From the NCBI GenBank assembly GCA_017506865.1, contig JAFCMP010000223.1, positions 1,736,001 to 1,800,000 on the forward strand: DNA of 64,000 nt, in the 5' to 3' direction. The notes beneath the pieces were generated by a model that was not told where the DNA came from, searched no databases, and worked only from the letters and a program-made list of their open reading frames with translations. Position numbers and translations under genes: made by a program. Source of the DNA: Tribonema minus. Lineage: Eukaryota; Sar; Xanthophyceae; Tribonematales; Tribonemataceae. Position 1 is the stretch's first letter, and the number at the start of each line of letters is the position of its first letter. Shown piece after piece: positions 32,402-43,557 of this stretch.

Positions 32402-34046
32402 GACGCAGCCGCGCTCACACCCACGCACCCACGCATCGTTGCATCCCAAGTACTACGATAGTTTGTCATGCAACTAAACTAGTTTGCCGCGCAGCGCGAC
32501 TGAACGGCTTGTGCCGCTTCGTTGAGGTAGCGGCAGCCGCAGCGACAGGCTTTGGCGCGCCAGAATCAAAGCACGGCGTGCAACGTGCGTGACAGTCAGC
32601 GGTGCCTATTCCTATATGCGCCTGGCACCCCTTTCAGCCTCCACACTACCAGACGATATCCTGGTTTTGCTGCGTCCTGCTGGTCCGCAAGGCCTGGTAA
32701 TGATTGGCGTGCCCTCATGGCAAGCAGCGTCACTGGCGGCGGCTGTGCGCTGCTGCTCATAGTGCCTGTGGCTGAGTGCCCACGCAATTTTTTGCTTCAC
32801 AATACAAGTTAGACATTCCGAGTCTGGAAAAAAGAATGCCCTCGGGTCGCGCATGCTCTGTGGCATCTGCAGGCAGTGGATGCCGTTATGCGCGAGACAC
32901 TCTTGTACTCTGGTTCAGTGTTTAAAGATGCTGCAACGAATGCTGTTAAGACGGGTATGAGCGTGTGCACACCTCGCGTGTTGATCATGAGCACCAGTGC
33001 ATACCGTCTTTCCTTGCACAAGGCACTGTGATGAGTGATCGCTGGCTTCATCCGGATAATCTTTGCTTGCATTTCTGGCTGAAGTAGCGCTCAATTGGCG
33101 AAATGGTCGCTCAAGCACAGTCACCATCAACACACACAGTCACCATCAACAACATGAAATGGTTGCCATTGACTCGGCTAGGAGCTCTCATTATTGTTGT
33201 GTTCAAGTCAGCTTTGCTTGCACGGTAAGCCACGCAGTCAGCATCACTTGTTTGTCCTCCCACTCAAAGCCCAACAAACGGATCGCCAGCGATTCATGCG
33301 GTTACGTCGACTTGTAGTGGCGACTGTGCTTTGCTCGTGTAGCTGCGCAGACCATAACTTGCTCAGGACAGACCTTGCGGCAGCTCAATGGCAACAGTTT
33401 CATGCACTTAGAGTGTGAGCACACCACAGGTGCCACCAGCTCAGCAACAGAGGCAATGTGATGTCGTGTCAGGGGTTGCTGGACGTACTACATGCAAAAG
33501 CAGGGGGGCTGATGCATGCACGTCGTGTACCTCAATGCAGTATGCGGATCCATACTGCATGCTGTTAGTATGGCTTCAAACATTAAAATGACGTGATGGT
33601 GCAGAACAAGCCATGTCAGCACGTGCATGCATGATTTGACATCAGTGACATCGGAGGGGGGGCCTAGGCGATTGACTCAAAAATGTGTTCTGGCAAACTT
33701 TACCTTTTTCTTGAAGTAGCTGGTGCACGGTAGGACGCACAATGCGTCCCTGCCAAATCGAGGTCGCTGGAAAAGTTCACAAGTTCAACTTGAGTTGAAC
33801 TGTCGAAAAAAAAGCTTTTCTTACGTCTGGCAACAGCTGTAAATTGAACGGGACCCCGAGGCGAACAAGCGCGGCAACGGTCTCTCTCTCAGAACGAGTC
33901 TGCTCTTCAACAAGCGGACGTAGTGTACATCATTGATCAAAGATCTTTCCGGAGCGAAAAAAACACAGAGAGAGTGCCCAATGGGTTCCCAGGCTGTAAG
34001 TGGGCGAGCGCCGGTTCTTTGATATTGTTTCAGGTGTATAGGCAAG
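32402..34046. other. Gene-free stretch after P4H
   Basis: This stretch presumably starts with the P4H 3' UTR. I see only short open frames, no splice-supported exon, and a short direct repeat (CAGTCACCATCAACACACA at about 33118-33136, repeating ACAGTCACCATCAACA a few bases on). Confidence 0.5.
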
Positions 34047-34080
34047 TTGCGGATCAAATTGTCACTTGGTGACTGCATAC

Positions 34081-34262
34081 CAGGCCATGCTGCAAGCGTA
34101 CCTGGGTACAGCTACGCTTTCACTGCTGCCCACTTTGAGCTGTGTCCGCCCGAGCCTCGGCAGGAGTACATCCTCCCAGGCCACCCTGTGCACCAGCTGA
34201 CGCCGACACGCGAGGCTCTGCTGAAGTGGTACTGGAAAATGCTCACCAAGCGCAAGGACAGG
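34081..34262 (+). pseudogene. Fragment of CBP/p300-type (KAT11) acetyltransferase domain, C-terminal part
   Basis: In one frame this reads YAFTAAHFELCPPEPRQEY and continues HPVHQLTPTREALLKWYWKM then LTKRKDR. It matches the p300/HAC stretch that runs from the H-I-W-x-C-P-P-x-x-x-x-x-Y motif into the L-x-x-W-Y-x-x-M helix. The preceding 28 bases (TACCAGGCCATGCTGCAAGC and on) are identical to part of the inverted copy at 34830-34860 but are out of frame here. The fragment has no start or domain context, and the N-terminal half of the domain lies after it, so the order is scrambled. Confidence 0.75.
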
Positions 34263-34278
34263 CGCACGCCCCCGTGGC

Positions 34279-34786
34279 AGCTGAGGGTGCAGCGGCAGCG
34301 CCAACGGCGATGGCGGAAGTGGCGCAGCCTCGTGCCGAGCCGGACTGGTGCAGCCGCCGCCACTATTCGGTGGAGCTATTGCCGCAGTCCTACATGTCAG
34401 CTGTCATGGAGCACTGGAGGAGCTGGTGGCAGTGCTCCTCAAGGACTCCAACCTCCCCCCGGCTCAGCGCATCCATGTATGCCTCGCCAACGACTTGCAC
34501 ACTTGCACACCAGCTTCAACATGCCGCCTTCAAGGCGACATTCTATGCCCAGCATGTATTCTGCGAAATGCTCTTTGTCAGCAAGACGATCTGTGCATAC
34601 CGCGTTCAGAAAGTCGAGCCAGTCCTTGCTTGGTAATGTTCTGCCAGGAGTACAACAACGACGCACCAGGGCAATAAGCGCCGCGTGTGCGTGGCGTACC
34701 TGGCCACCGCGGCATACCCAGTTCCCGGCCAAGCGCGCACAGCTACATATCAGGCCATACTGAAAGCATACCTGGCATGGGTGCAG
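34279..34786 (+). pseudogene. CBP/p300-type acetyltransferase fragment, frameshifted (left arm of inverted repeat)
   Basis: The domain core is readable only by changing frame: PDWCSRRHYSVELLPQSYMS, then an altered frame through the LLKDSNLPPAQRIHVC region, then FKATFY-like, VSKTI and CAYR pieces. After an in-frame stop (TGGTAATG near 34632) it continues NKRRVCVAYLATAAY and ARTATYQAILKAYLAWVQ. The motifs match KAT11: the acetyl-CoA region normally reads (N/P)xRRVYxxYLD. Insertions and stops make it a pseudogene. It pairs with the - strand copy that begins 30 bases further on. Confidence 0.8.
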
Positions 34787-35322
34787 GCGAATATGGGCAG
34801 CGGTGAAGCCGCGTGGCTGCACCCGTGCCAGGTACGCTTGCAGCATGGCCTGGTATGTAGCTGTGCGCGCTGGGCCGGGAGCCAGGTTTGGCGCAGTGTC
34901 CAGGTACGCAGCAGTGTCCAGGTATGCCACATACACGCGGCGCTTGTTGCCCGCCGGTGCGTCGTTGCCGTACTCCTGGCAGAACATAGCCATGGCAAGA
35001 ACCGGCTCGCCATCCTGAAGCTGGTACGCGCAGATTGTCTTGCTGACAAACGGCACTTTGCAAGATTCAGCCTCGGGGTAGAACGTCGCCTTGAAGGCGG
35101 GCGGCATGTTGAAGTTGCTGGCGAGGCGCACGTGGATACGCTGAGCCGGCAAGAGGTTAGAGTTCTTGAGGAGCACTGCCACCAGCTCCTCCATGAAAGC
35201 TGACATATACGTCTGCGGCAACAGCTCCACCGAATAGTGCTGGCTGCACCACTCCGGCTTGACACGAACCTGCGCCACGTTTGCTATCGCCGCTGATGCT
35301 GCCGCTGCACCCTCACTTGCCA
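34279..35322. repeat. Inverted repeat, about 510-base arms with a 30-base spacer, carrying HAT fragments
   Basis: Left arm 34279-34786 and right arm 34817-35322 are reverse complements with many substitutions and small indels. At the centre, CCTGGCATGGGTGCAG on the left faces CTGCACCCGTGCCAGG on the right. Both arms encode the same HAT core in opposite directions. Confidence 0.85.
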
Positions 35323-35767
35323 TCAACGCCAACGCTCTGTCGATTCTGGTGCCAGGGCCAGGCAGTGCCGCTGCAGCTGCCAGCAGTCCTGCATCTCTCT
35401 GAAAAGCCTCTCGTGGATCAGTAACACGTTTAAACAGTTGCCAATACCCCAGTGCCGCGCTTGCGCTGGACCTGCTCCACCACCACGTAACGAAGGGCTT
35501 GGATGATACGATTGCGAAACTCGTGTCCAGCAGCGTGCGCTCGTCAAAGCCGCGGTGGTGGAGGGGCTGCATCATCAACCACCGGTGCTGGTCACGGACA
35601 ACGCTGCAGAACTGCTCGCGGCCCTGTGCAATCCACCCACTGCTGCACCTCGGTGCCACCTCCATGAGCATAACGCTCATTATGCGCACTGCACCTGGAG
35701 GCTGCTCACAACCACCTGGTGAAGCTTGGTGCAGCCGATGTCCACTGACGCGCCACTCAGTGGGCAC
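34786..35767 (-). pseudogene. CBP/p300-type (KAT11) acetyltransferase fragment with open frame (right arm of inverted repeat)
   Basis: The open frame from 35767 holds about 165 residues of the HAT domain (roughly 35281-34789). It reads VKPEWCSQHYSVELLPQTYM, then IHVRLASNFNMPPAFKATFY, AMAMFCQEYGNDAP, NKRRVYVAYLDTAAYLDTA and ARTATYQAMLQAYLARVQ. These are the acetyl-CoA-binding core motifs of p300/CBP and plant HAC proteins, which acetylate histones and other proteins in the nucleus. After that the frame continues only as the antisense of the left arm, so the C-terminal HAT half and all zinc-finger domains are missing. Upstream residues (MLMEVAPRC ... VTWWWSRSS) are not recognisable. It could be an exon of a gene broken by the inversion; as it stands it is unlikely to make a working enzyme. 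Confidence 0.7.
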
Positions 35768-36522
35768 AGCCGCAGCGTTGCATCGCCCAGCCTCACGGCG
35801 GTGACTTCCCGGTGACTCACTGCGAGTGGGCGGGGCATGGCAGCAGTCAGCTCAGAGGGGGGTGCGGCGCCGCAGTGTTGGGGGCATTCAGAGGCAGCGC
35901 TCCGCAGTGGGCCATGCCAGCGGCATTGCTCAGTGCCGGTGGAGATTCTGCCATTGAAGAACTTGCCGCAGGTTGAGCCGAGCGCAGTGCGGCAGTGCTG
36001 AGCGGTGCACTATGTGGGGGGTGGCAGTGCTCAGCTGCACTGGGAGGTGTGCGAGTGAGCCGCATGCGTTGCGGCAGTTGGTGAAGATGTGCACAGTGTG
36101 TCACTGCTCAACTGTGCTGGCTGGTTCAGCGCTCAGCGCATGGCCGCGCAATGCAGCAGCGCTTGAGGCACGGCGCCGTCGTTGCTGCTGCCAGTTCAAA
36201 GGCGTCGGCAGATACATTTGAGTGTGTGTGGTAGGCCACCTCAGCAAAACACATGCGAGCAGAATGCACAGAAGAGAGAAGCATCACGCTGTGTTTGCAG
36301 CCAAGTTATTGTAGAGAGAGAAAGAGAGAGAGAAGTGAACGACACGTATTTGCCCATGTATCTGGAGCAACGTGTGCATGACAACAAAACGTCATCAGAG
36401 GCAAATGGCAACGATACCACATCATATGCTCACCATTTCATTGCGGCCAACGAACAGCAGCATATGTAGCGTATCAATCAAAATGGAGAAAAAAAAGGAA
36501 GCAAGCCATGCACTATGAAACA
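35768..36522. other. Gene-free stretch before the first direct repeat
   Basis: GC-rich sequence with repeated CAGTGCTCAG-like words (35870-36150), then a GA-rich run at about 36312-36334. No supported gene. Confidence 0.5.
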
Positions 36523-38274
36523 CAAGTGGCACTTCTTGGTAAAAAGGGCGGTGTATAGATACACCGGTGTTGATGCACATACGGTGCTGCTGGTAATGAT
36601 AACAAAGGTCTCTCTTGGTGGCACTGACTCAGTACCAGGCCCCCACACCACGACAAGGTGGAGACCGCATACGCGGGGGGACTACCTACACAAGCAAACA
36701 CGCAATGCGGTGCACCCAAAAAAGACACAGGCAGCAGCAGAAGGGCAGCACACAAAAAGAAACTCACAGCAAAAGCCAGCACAAAGTGCGCACTGAGAAC
36801 AGAAGACAGCACGCATGTCAGCCATCATTGTCAATCAGGCAGTTTGACAGGCAAGAACAACCAGACAGTGGTGCAGGGCAATGACGTCTCGCATTGTCTC
36901 CAACACGTCCCGCAGTGCATGCGTCACTCACTCATGTCTCACACTTTCTCTCATAGCGTACTGCTTGCATCACGGTGCTGCACTGCTCCTTGCTGCTGCG
37001 GCGTGCGTCTTGCTTGTCGCCACTCATCAAGCTCGCTCCACTGCCTCGAGTAATGCACGCCATCATTGCACATTCCCCCCAAACCGCCAGTCGTCACTCA
37101 GGGCCCACCCTCAGCATCATGTCTCACCTTATCTGGTACATGATCCTCTCCTTGTCCAGCATTCTAGACTGTGCCTTCTCGTCCATGCACTGCACGAGGC
37201 CTGCAGCTGACCTCGATTCGCGCTGCCTCGTCACTGGGTCTCAGATATCACAAGCGCTGTAACGTCAGGGTCGCACCTGGTTTCCTCCATGTTCTCTGAG
37301 CGCTTTCTAATGACAATCTCCGGCCTGGTGTTCAGCTGCCTTTGCCCTTCTGTGTGGAGCATGGCACCACGCTTCCTACAATCATACTGCTTGCTTACAC
37401 CTTCTTGAGACTAACGCACCATTGTTGCATGACCGAACAGTCTCAGGTGGCCTATCACGAACAGTCTTGCGTGTATCGTCCATTTGTGCACCACTTGCAA
37501 AGCATGCAGTCCATTTCTGACAACTAATACTAACTTATTTGAGTTTAGAACGATGCTTCTGAACATAGAACGGCCCGGGAAGAGGAGGGCAGCAGGTCCC
37601 CCCTCCCCCAGAGAAGGGCGCACACTACGAGTGTGAGCCCTCCCGCGTGTTTGACCGCTTAATCGCCGACTGTTGTCAATGAGGTACTCTCTCTCAAAGC
37701 GTACGACTGCCGCCAAATAGGGTCCCCCTGTGTAGCAGAAGGGAGGAAGCTGCCTGGGCCAGGACACATCCCTCTTTACATGTAAAACTGCCGGTTCCCG
37801 AACCAGTTAGGCCTTGAGGAATGTGCCCTCAAGACAAACCGGTTGTCTATGTCCAGAAGCATTTACAATTTACTGAGTACCTGTGATGTCCAGGCCGGCG
37901 CCACTGGCGCAATGGTAACCTCTGGGCATTTCATCCTGCCGACACAGGACACAGAGCTCCGCGCTTCGGGAACCAGGGACGGCCTTGAAGTTTGGCAGAT
38001 AGCTGCCGTGCCTTTAGTAGACAACAAAGAAAATCTCCGTTGCAGCCGCCATCAGCGCCATGCCGCGAATGAAGTCCGGGGAGCTGTGAACGGCGAGCTC
38101 CTCGAATCGTCAATCGGGGGAAAACAGACACAAAAGAGAGTCGTCCTCGCTGCCCGCAGTAAGCAGGCGAGACCAGGCCACGGGCCTGCACAGGGAAGAG
38201 AGCCCTGACAGGCACGCGCCCCCTGGCTGTCCTAGGCGTCAGAGCTCGTGTGTGAAGAGCCTTCGGCGGTTACA
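36523..38274. repeat. Direct repeat copy 1, about 1.75 kb
   Basis: This block matches 40925-42676 in the same orientation over its whole length. Landmarks shared by both are GCACTTCTTGG at the start, GGCACTGACTCAGTACCAGG, ACGATGCTTCTGAACA, CAGGTCCCCCCTCCCCCAGA, AACTGCCGGTTCCCGAACCA and GACACAGGACACAGAGCTCC, ending near TCGGCGGTTAC. Divergence is visible throughout, with small indels. Open frames in the two copies do not agree, and the repeated stretches are broken by stops, so I see no conserved protein. No reverse transcriptase, integrase or transposase motif is present. Confidence 0.9.
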
Positions 38275-38823
38275 CACACATTGTTGAAGTTTAAACATTG
38301 AAGAACTGACTTGAGCGAAAAAAGAGCGTGGGGTGGCGTGTGGAGCGGTGGCGATCGACTGCTAGGTGCACAGTCCAAAAACCAATAGGACGCTGCTGGC
38401 ACGCAGATGGGATCGCGACGAAGAAGACCACGGTCCAAATCCTGCGATCTTCACACCCTGCAGCGCAGATCACACCAGAAGAACCGCTAATGATCAGAAG
38501 CAGGTTGATCCCAGATTTATGTTTTTTGCTTCAACGACATCTTTTGCACCTCGGGCGACTGGTGGCCTAGTTAGGGCGGTCCCGCTTTTCCTTTCAAGTT
38601 GCGGCAGCGGGCTGTCAGGACGAGCCGCGGTGTGCCGCAGTTCTTGTGAATTTTTGCCTAAGACGACCAGTTCGCGATGCCGCTGGTGCTCAAGCCGACC
38701 TGCTGCTTAATGCACTGGCCTGGCGTTGGTGGAGTAGAGTCTACATTGTCCGCAGCCAACAGACAAAGACGAACAACGCAGCCGAACAGACAAAGACGAA
38801 CAACGGTCATTGTGAGTTCTACT

Positions 38824-39579
38824 ATGTTCCGTTCTGTGCTCGGCGATGACAAGCGGGTGCTGCCACCCGCCTTCTACCCCCTGAGCACTGCTGCACACCC
38901 CTCATCTCCATCGCCCGGTGCGGCCGCCCTGCAGGCGCCTCCAATGAGCACTGCCTCATCGCTGCCATCTCCGCTTACCGGTGCTGTGGCGACCGCGCCT
39001 CCGTCTGGCCATGCTGCCACGCCCCCTTCTCTACTTCAGTTGCACGATGCAGACTTCCGCCTGTCTCCGCTGGCCGGTGCGCCACCCGACGTCTGCGCGC
39101 GCAAGTTGGCACGGTTCCGCTCTGAAAACTTCACTGCTGGCGTGCTGGGCCGCAGCCTGATGGATCTCTACTACTGGGCTGTTGACGAGCAAGCAGGTGA
39201 GTCAGACATAAAGCTCTTGTATGCCATCTGCTCGCAGCGCAAGACCGTGGAGAATAATTGCAACTCCGATGCGACACAGGTGAAAGCCTTCTGTGCGCAG
39301 ATTGTTAAGGCACTCAGGGCTTCTGGCGCGCGTTCAAAAATCATCACCGCAGCTGTGAACAACTTCAACACCTGCCTGCAAGTGGCACAGCGTGACGACA
39401 GGACCGCCAAGCTGCGCACCGAAGCGTGCCCGGCGTGTAGGGGGTACAAGTGCGCAGTGTGTGAGTACAACTGCGCTCCTGTGCCCCCGCCCATACTGTT
39501 CTGCAGCGCATGCGCCAATGAGCACTGCGGACACGCCATTGCTGTTGACGAGTTTTTCTCCATGATGGCGGTTTCATAG
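38824..39579 (+). CDS. Cys-rich protein of unknown function (intact copy in inverted repeat)
   Basis: A single-exon open frame of 251 residues starts at ATG 38824 (MFRSVLGDDKRVLPP); the frame is open further upstream to 38677, across a 27-base tandem repeat. The N-terminal third is Pro/Ser/Ala-rich. The middle is helical (SLMDLYYWAVDEQAG, KAFCAQIVKALRASGA, VNNFNTCLQVAQRDD). The end carries a Cys cluster: CPACRGYKCAVCEYN, then ILFCSACANEHCGHAI and VDEFFSMM. The spacing could bind zinc and recalls, weakly, the RING/PHD region that precedes the HAT domain in CBP/HAC proteins. That would link it to the HAT fragments 3 kb away, but I cannot establish it. An almost identical inverted copy follows. 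Confidence 0.6.
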   Translation: MFRSVLGDDKRVLPPAFYPLSTAAHPSSPSPGAAALQAPPMSTASSLPSPLTGAVATAPPSGHAATPPSLLQLHDADFRLSPLAGAPPDVCARKLARFRSENFTAGVLGRSLMDLYYWAVDEQAGESDIKLLYAICSQRKTVENNCNSDATQVKAFCAQIVKALRASGARSKIITAAVNNFNTCLQVAQRDDRTAKLRTEACPACRGYKCAVCEYNCAPVPPPILFCSACANEHCGHAIAVDEFFSMMAVS

Positions 39580-40305
39580 GCGACCGCGTTTTGGCAGTTG
39601 CAGCACCAGCTGCCATTGACTGGAAGAAGCGCTCGTCAAACGCAATGGCGCGTCCGCAGTGCTCGCATGCGCAGAACAGTATGGGTGGGGGCACAGGAGC
39701 GCAGTTGTACTCACACACTGCGCACTTGTACCCCCTACACGCCGGGCACGCTTCGGTGCGCAGCTTGGCGGTCCTGTCGTCACGCTGTGCCACTTGCAGG
39801 CAGGTGTTGAAGTTGTTCACAGCTGCGGTGATGATTTTTGAACGCGCGCCAGAAGCCCTGAGTGCCTTAACAATCTGCGCACAGAAGGCTTTCACCTGTG
39901 TCGCATCGGAGTTGCAATTATTCTCCACGGTCTTGCGCTGCGAGAAGATGGCGACCTGGAGCTTTACATCACCTGCTTGCTTGTCAACAGCCCAATGGTA
40001 GAGATCCATCAGGCTGCGGCCAAGCACGCGAGCTGTGAAGTTGTCGGGGCGGAACTGTGTCAGCTTGCGCGCGCAGACGTCGGGTGGTGCGCCAGCCAGC
40101 GGAGACAGGTGGAGGTCTTCTTCGCTCAACTGATTCAGAGCTGGGGGCGCTGCAGTTTGGCCAGACGGAGGCGCGGTCACCGCAGCACCGGTAGGCAGAG
40201 ATGGCAGCGATGAGGCAGTGCTCTTTGGGGGCCTGCAGTGCCGTCGCACCGGTCGATGGAGATGATGGGCGTGCAGCAGTGCTCAGGGGGTAGAAGGCGG
40301 AGTGG
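38868..40305. repeat. Inverted repeat, about 715-base arms centred near 39590
   Basis: The arms hold the two opposed copies of the Cys-rich protein gene. About 270 bases (39235-39503 against roughly 39672-39945) look identical except for one substitution, while the outer halves differ at many positions. Confidence 0.85.
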
Positions 40306-40325
40306 TATAACCCGTTTAAGACCAT
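39590..40325 (-). pseudogene. Inverted, frameshifted copy of the Cys-rich protein gene
   Basis: On the - strand this encodes the same protein from SAFYPLSTAARPSSPSTGAT onward. A small indel near 40222 moves the frame (LQAPKEHC versus the expected LQAPPMSTASS), after which the open frame to 39617 continues correctly. It lacks the MFRSV start. The Cys cluster is altered at the end (FCACEHCGRAI, with one Cys-containing segment lost), and the C-terminus is longer (FFQSMAAGAATAKTRS). It is probably a non-functional duplicate, unless it starts at another Met. Confidence 0.75.
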
Positions 40326-40924
40326 TGTCGTCGCCGTGCTTTCAAAAGTTAGCAGTTTTCACATGAGCTGCGCGTGCTGTGACAGCGCTCGCTGGAGGTG
40401 CACGCTGCGCAGCAGCCCTGGATCCCGTCGTTGTTGGCTTTGCTGCCGCCATGCGAGCCTGAAGACAGTCACTGCAGTTTGGCTGTCAGTGCTGCCAGTG
40501 GTTGCGACACGCAACGCTGACAACAAGCCTCTGACAGTGTTGATGGTCAACTGTGAATGTCACAATGGGAATGGTGCTGAATTATTGGCATATGCAACGC
40601 GGTGACGTAAACTTTTACCTGAAACCACTTTGTGTGTGGGGGGGAGGGGGTGAGCCTTGCGCTTGCAAAAAAACACAGATGTAGTGTCAGGGCAGAAAGT
40701 GTGTGATACTGACCAATGTCAATGCGAACAACAAGGGAACGATGCGGACAACAGCGCTGGCAAGCATCAAATATTGACACAGCTTATATGTTGCCATTCA
40801 CATATGCCACATCAATGGCTTTCAGGTAAGAGCAGCATACACATCATAATCAATGGATATAATGAGAAATGTGGAGAAGAATACACTGCTGCACTTTGCA
40901 AGAGAAAACACTGTTGCACAGTTG

Positions 40925-42676
40925 CAAGAGGCACTTCTTGGTGGTAAGGGTAGTGTAAAGATACACCAGGGCGCAAGCATGGTGCTGGTTGCAAATACTG
41001 AGGTCTCTCTTAGTGGCACTGACTCAGTACCAGGCCCCCACACCACGACAAGGTGGAGACCGCATACGCGGGGGGACTACCTACACAGGCAAACATGCAA
41101 TGCGGTGCCAACAAAAGACACAGGCAGCAGCAGACACAACGGCAGCACACAGACAGTCACAGCAAGGACCAGCACAGCATGCGCATTGAGACCAGCAGAC
41201 AGAATGCATGTCAGCCATCATAGTCAATCAGGCAGTTTGACAGGCAATAACAACCAGTCAGTGCACTCATGCTGCAGGGCAATGACGTCTCGCATTGTCT
41301 CCAACACGTGTCCATGCAATGCATACGTCATTCACTGATGTCTCGCGCGTCACTGTGCTGCGTTGCTCCTGACGCTTCTGCTGCGTGCAGCTCGCTTGTC
41401 GCCACTCATCAAGCTCCACTGCCTCAAGTAACGCACGCCATCATTGCATGTTTCCCCCAAAACACCAATCTTAATCGAACCTGAACCTCAACTCACACCA
41501 GGTTTCACCTGTCAGATGCATAGTGCTCCCTCCTCTTCCAGCATTGTAGCCTTTGCCTGCTCGTCCATGTATGCATGCCGCCTGTAGCTGACCTCGATTC
41601 CCGCTGCCTCATCACCGGGTGTCAGGTTTCACACACGCGCTGTAACATTGGGGTCTCACCTGGTTTCCTCCATGTTGTCCATGCGCTGTCCGATGAGAAG
41701 GTCTAATCTGGCAATCAGCTGTCTGCGCCTTCCAGTGTGGGACATGGCTACGCGCTTGCAACTACCAATCTGCTTACTTACAACATCTCACGATGAATGC
41801 ACCATTGTCGCGTGACCGGATTGGCTACTCAGGTGGCGTATCACCGACAGTCTCACCTGTATCGTCCATTCGTGCTCCACTTGCAAGGATGCATTATAAT
41901 CCTGACTGCTACTACTACCAACATGTTTGAATCAAATTAGAACGATGCTTCTGAACACAGAACGGCCCAGGAAGAGAGGGCAGCAGGTCCCCCCTCCCCC
42001 AGAGAAGGGCACACACCCTAGGAGTGTGAGCCCTTCCGCGTGTTTCAACGCTTCCATTGCCGACCGTTGTCAATGAGGTTATCTCCCTCTATGCGTACGA
42101 CTGCCTCCAAATAGGGTCCCCCTGTGCAGCAGAAGGGAGGAAGCTGGGTAGGCCAGGACACAGCCCTCTTTACATGTAAAACTGCCGGTTCCCGAACCAC
42201 TCAAGCCTTGAGGAATTTGGCCTCATGACCGACTGGTAGCCTATGTTCAGAAGCATTTACAGTTTGCTGATTACCTGTCATGTCCAGGCCAGGGCGTCAC
42301 TGACGCAATGGTAACCTCTGGGCATTTACTCCTGCCGACACAGGACACAGAGCTCCGCGCTTCGGGAACCAGGGACGGCCTTGAAGGTTAGCAGATAGCT
42401 GCCGTGGCTTCAGTAGGCAACAAGGAAAGTCCTCGTTCCAGCCGCCATCAGCGCCATGCCGCACATGCAGTCCGGAAGCTGTCAAGCTCCACGCATCGTA
42501 CATCTGCAAAGCAGACACAAGAGTGCCGTCCTCGCTGCCCGCAGTAAGCAAGCGAGGTCAGGCCACGGGCCTGCACAGGGAAGAGAGCCCTGACAGACAC
42601 GCGCCTCTTGGCTGTCTGTCCTAGGCGCTGGAGCTCGTGTGTGAGGGCAACCCACCTCACCGAAGCGGCGGTTACA
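40925..42676. repeat. Direct repeat copy 2, about 1.75 kb
   Basis: Second copy of the block at 36523-38274, same orientation, on the other side of the inverted repeat. It has the same landmark strings in the same order. Copy-specific changes include a changed segment near 42480-42520 (TCCACGCATCGTACATCTGC) where copy 1 has other sequence. No shared open frame survives. Confidence 0.9.
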
Positions 42677-43557
42677 AAACGCTTGCCAACGCTTGAAGTT
42701 GTACATGGAAGTTGGAGTTGGAAGTTGTGAAGTTGTTGTACTGGTGTGTGCGTTGTGTGCGTGTGTCTGCGCGCAAGAAGGCTCGAGCGGGAACCCCTAT
42801 GGAGAGGTTACCAGGTGGCCTGAAGCATCGGCTTTTGCACCGCCTGCACTTGAAGTTGGGCTCGTGAAAAAGCGTTGTGTTGTGCCTTCTTGATCCTCAA
42901 CTTGAAGGCCATGTACGCACTCAGGATTGCTGCCAGCAATCTAGGTGGATTAGCCTCAGCCTGTAAGCATTATGATTGCTGGCGTCATGTGAACTGCGTT
43001 GCAGCGCAGGGAATTTTCGTGGTGCATGCCTGAATGCAACAACCTCTGACAGGCAAACACAGCATATGTAATATGCCACAGTGTGGTAGCACACGAAAAC
43101 TATGTACTGTGCAGTCAAAGCGCGTTCTCAGCATTGAAGATACTAGAGCTCTTCAGGAGTACGACGGTGCCCTGTCAAGCGCGCGCAAACAGCCAGAAAA
43201 CGTCATCCCCATGGGCTCATCGATGGCAATGACACATGACGGGCACATTCGGATGAACTGTGTCAAGTTTTTGCAATGCTGCATTGGAGGTCATCCACAA
43301 AATGGGCTGTTCCAATTGCCTGTTTTGCCAAGCGTTTGATACAGACCACATGTCTCAATGTCTCGTTCGCGATGACATCGAGCGGAAACCACAGACAACA
43401 CTGGTGCCGGTGCAGGCAAGCATAACCCCATGCACAAGATATGATGAGCACTCCAGACTGCGCACAGCACACGGCGCTTGCCTCTGATGAGGACCTGAAA
43501 CTACATGGCACTAAGGCGATGAAACAACTGCTTGTTGCCGAAAAGGGGGCCTGCGCC
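42677..43557. other. Gene-free stretch upstream of the Rab32-like tail exon
   Basis: This region lies beyond the stop codon of the Rab32-like gene (- strand), so its 3' UTR falls here. Short open frames at 43034-43487 (+) have no recognisable product or splice partner. Confidence 0.45.

Noticed and set aside
34439-35767. 442-residue - strand open frame as a complete acetyltransferase gene
   Set aside because: Its second half is only the antisense of the inverted arm, and the domain's C-terminal half and all zinc fingers are absent.
37843-38208. 121-residue + strand open frame in direct repeat 1, and - strand frames at 37931 and 42297
   Set aside because: The frames are not preserved between the two repeat copies, so they are probably chance.
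36523-42676. LTR retrotransposon interpretation of the direct repeats
   Set aside because: No reverse transcriptase, RNase H, integrase or gag-like frame lies between them and the boundaries do not show clear TG...CA ends.
43034-43487. Short + strand frames after direct repeat 2
   Set aside because: No recognisable motif, splice partner or compositional signal.
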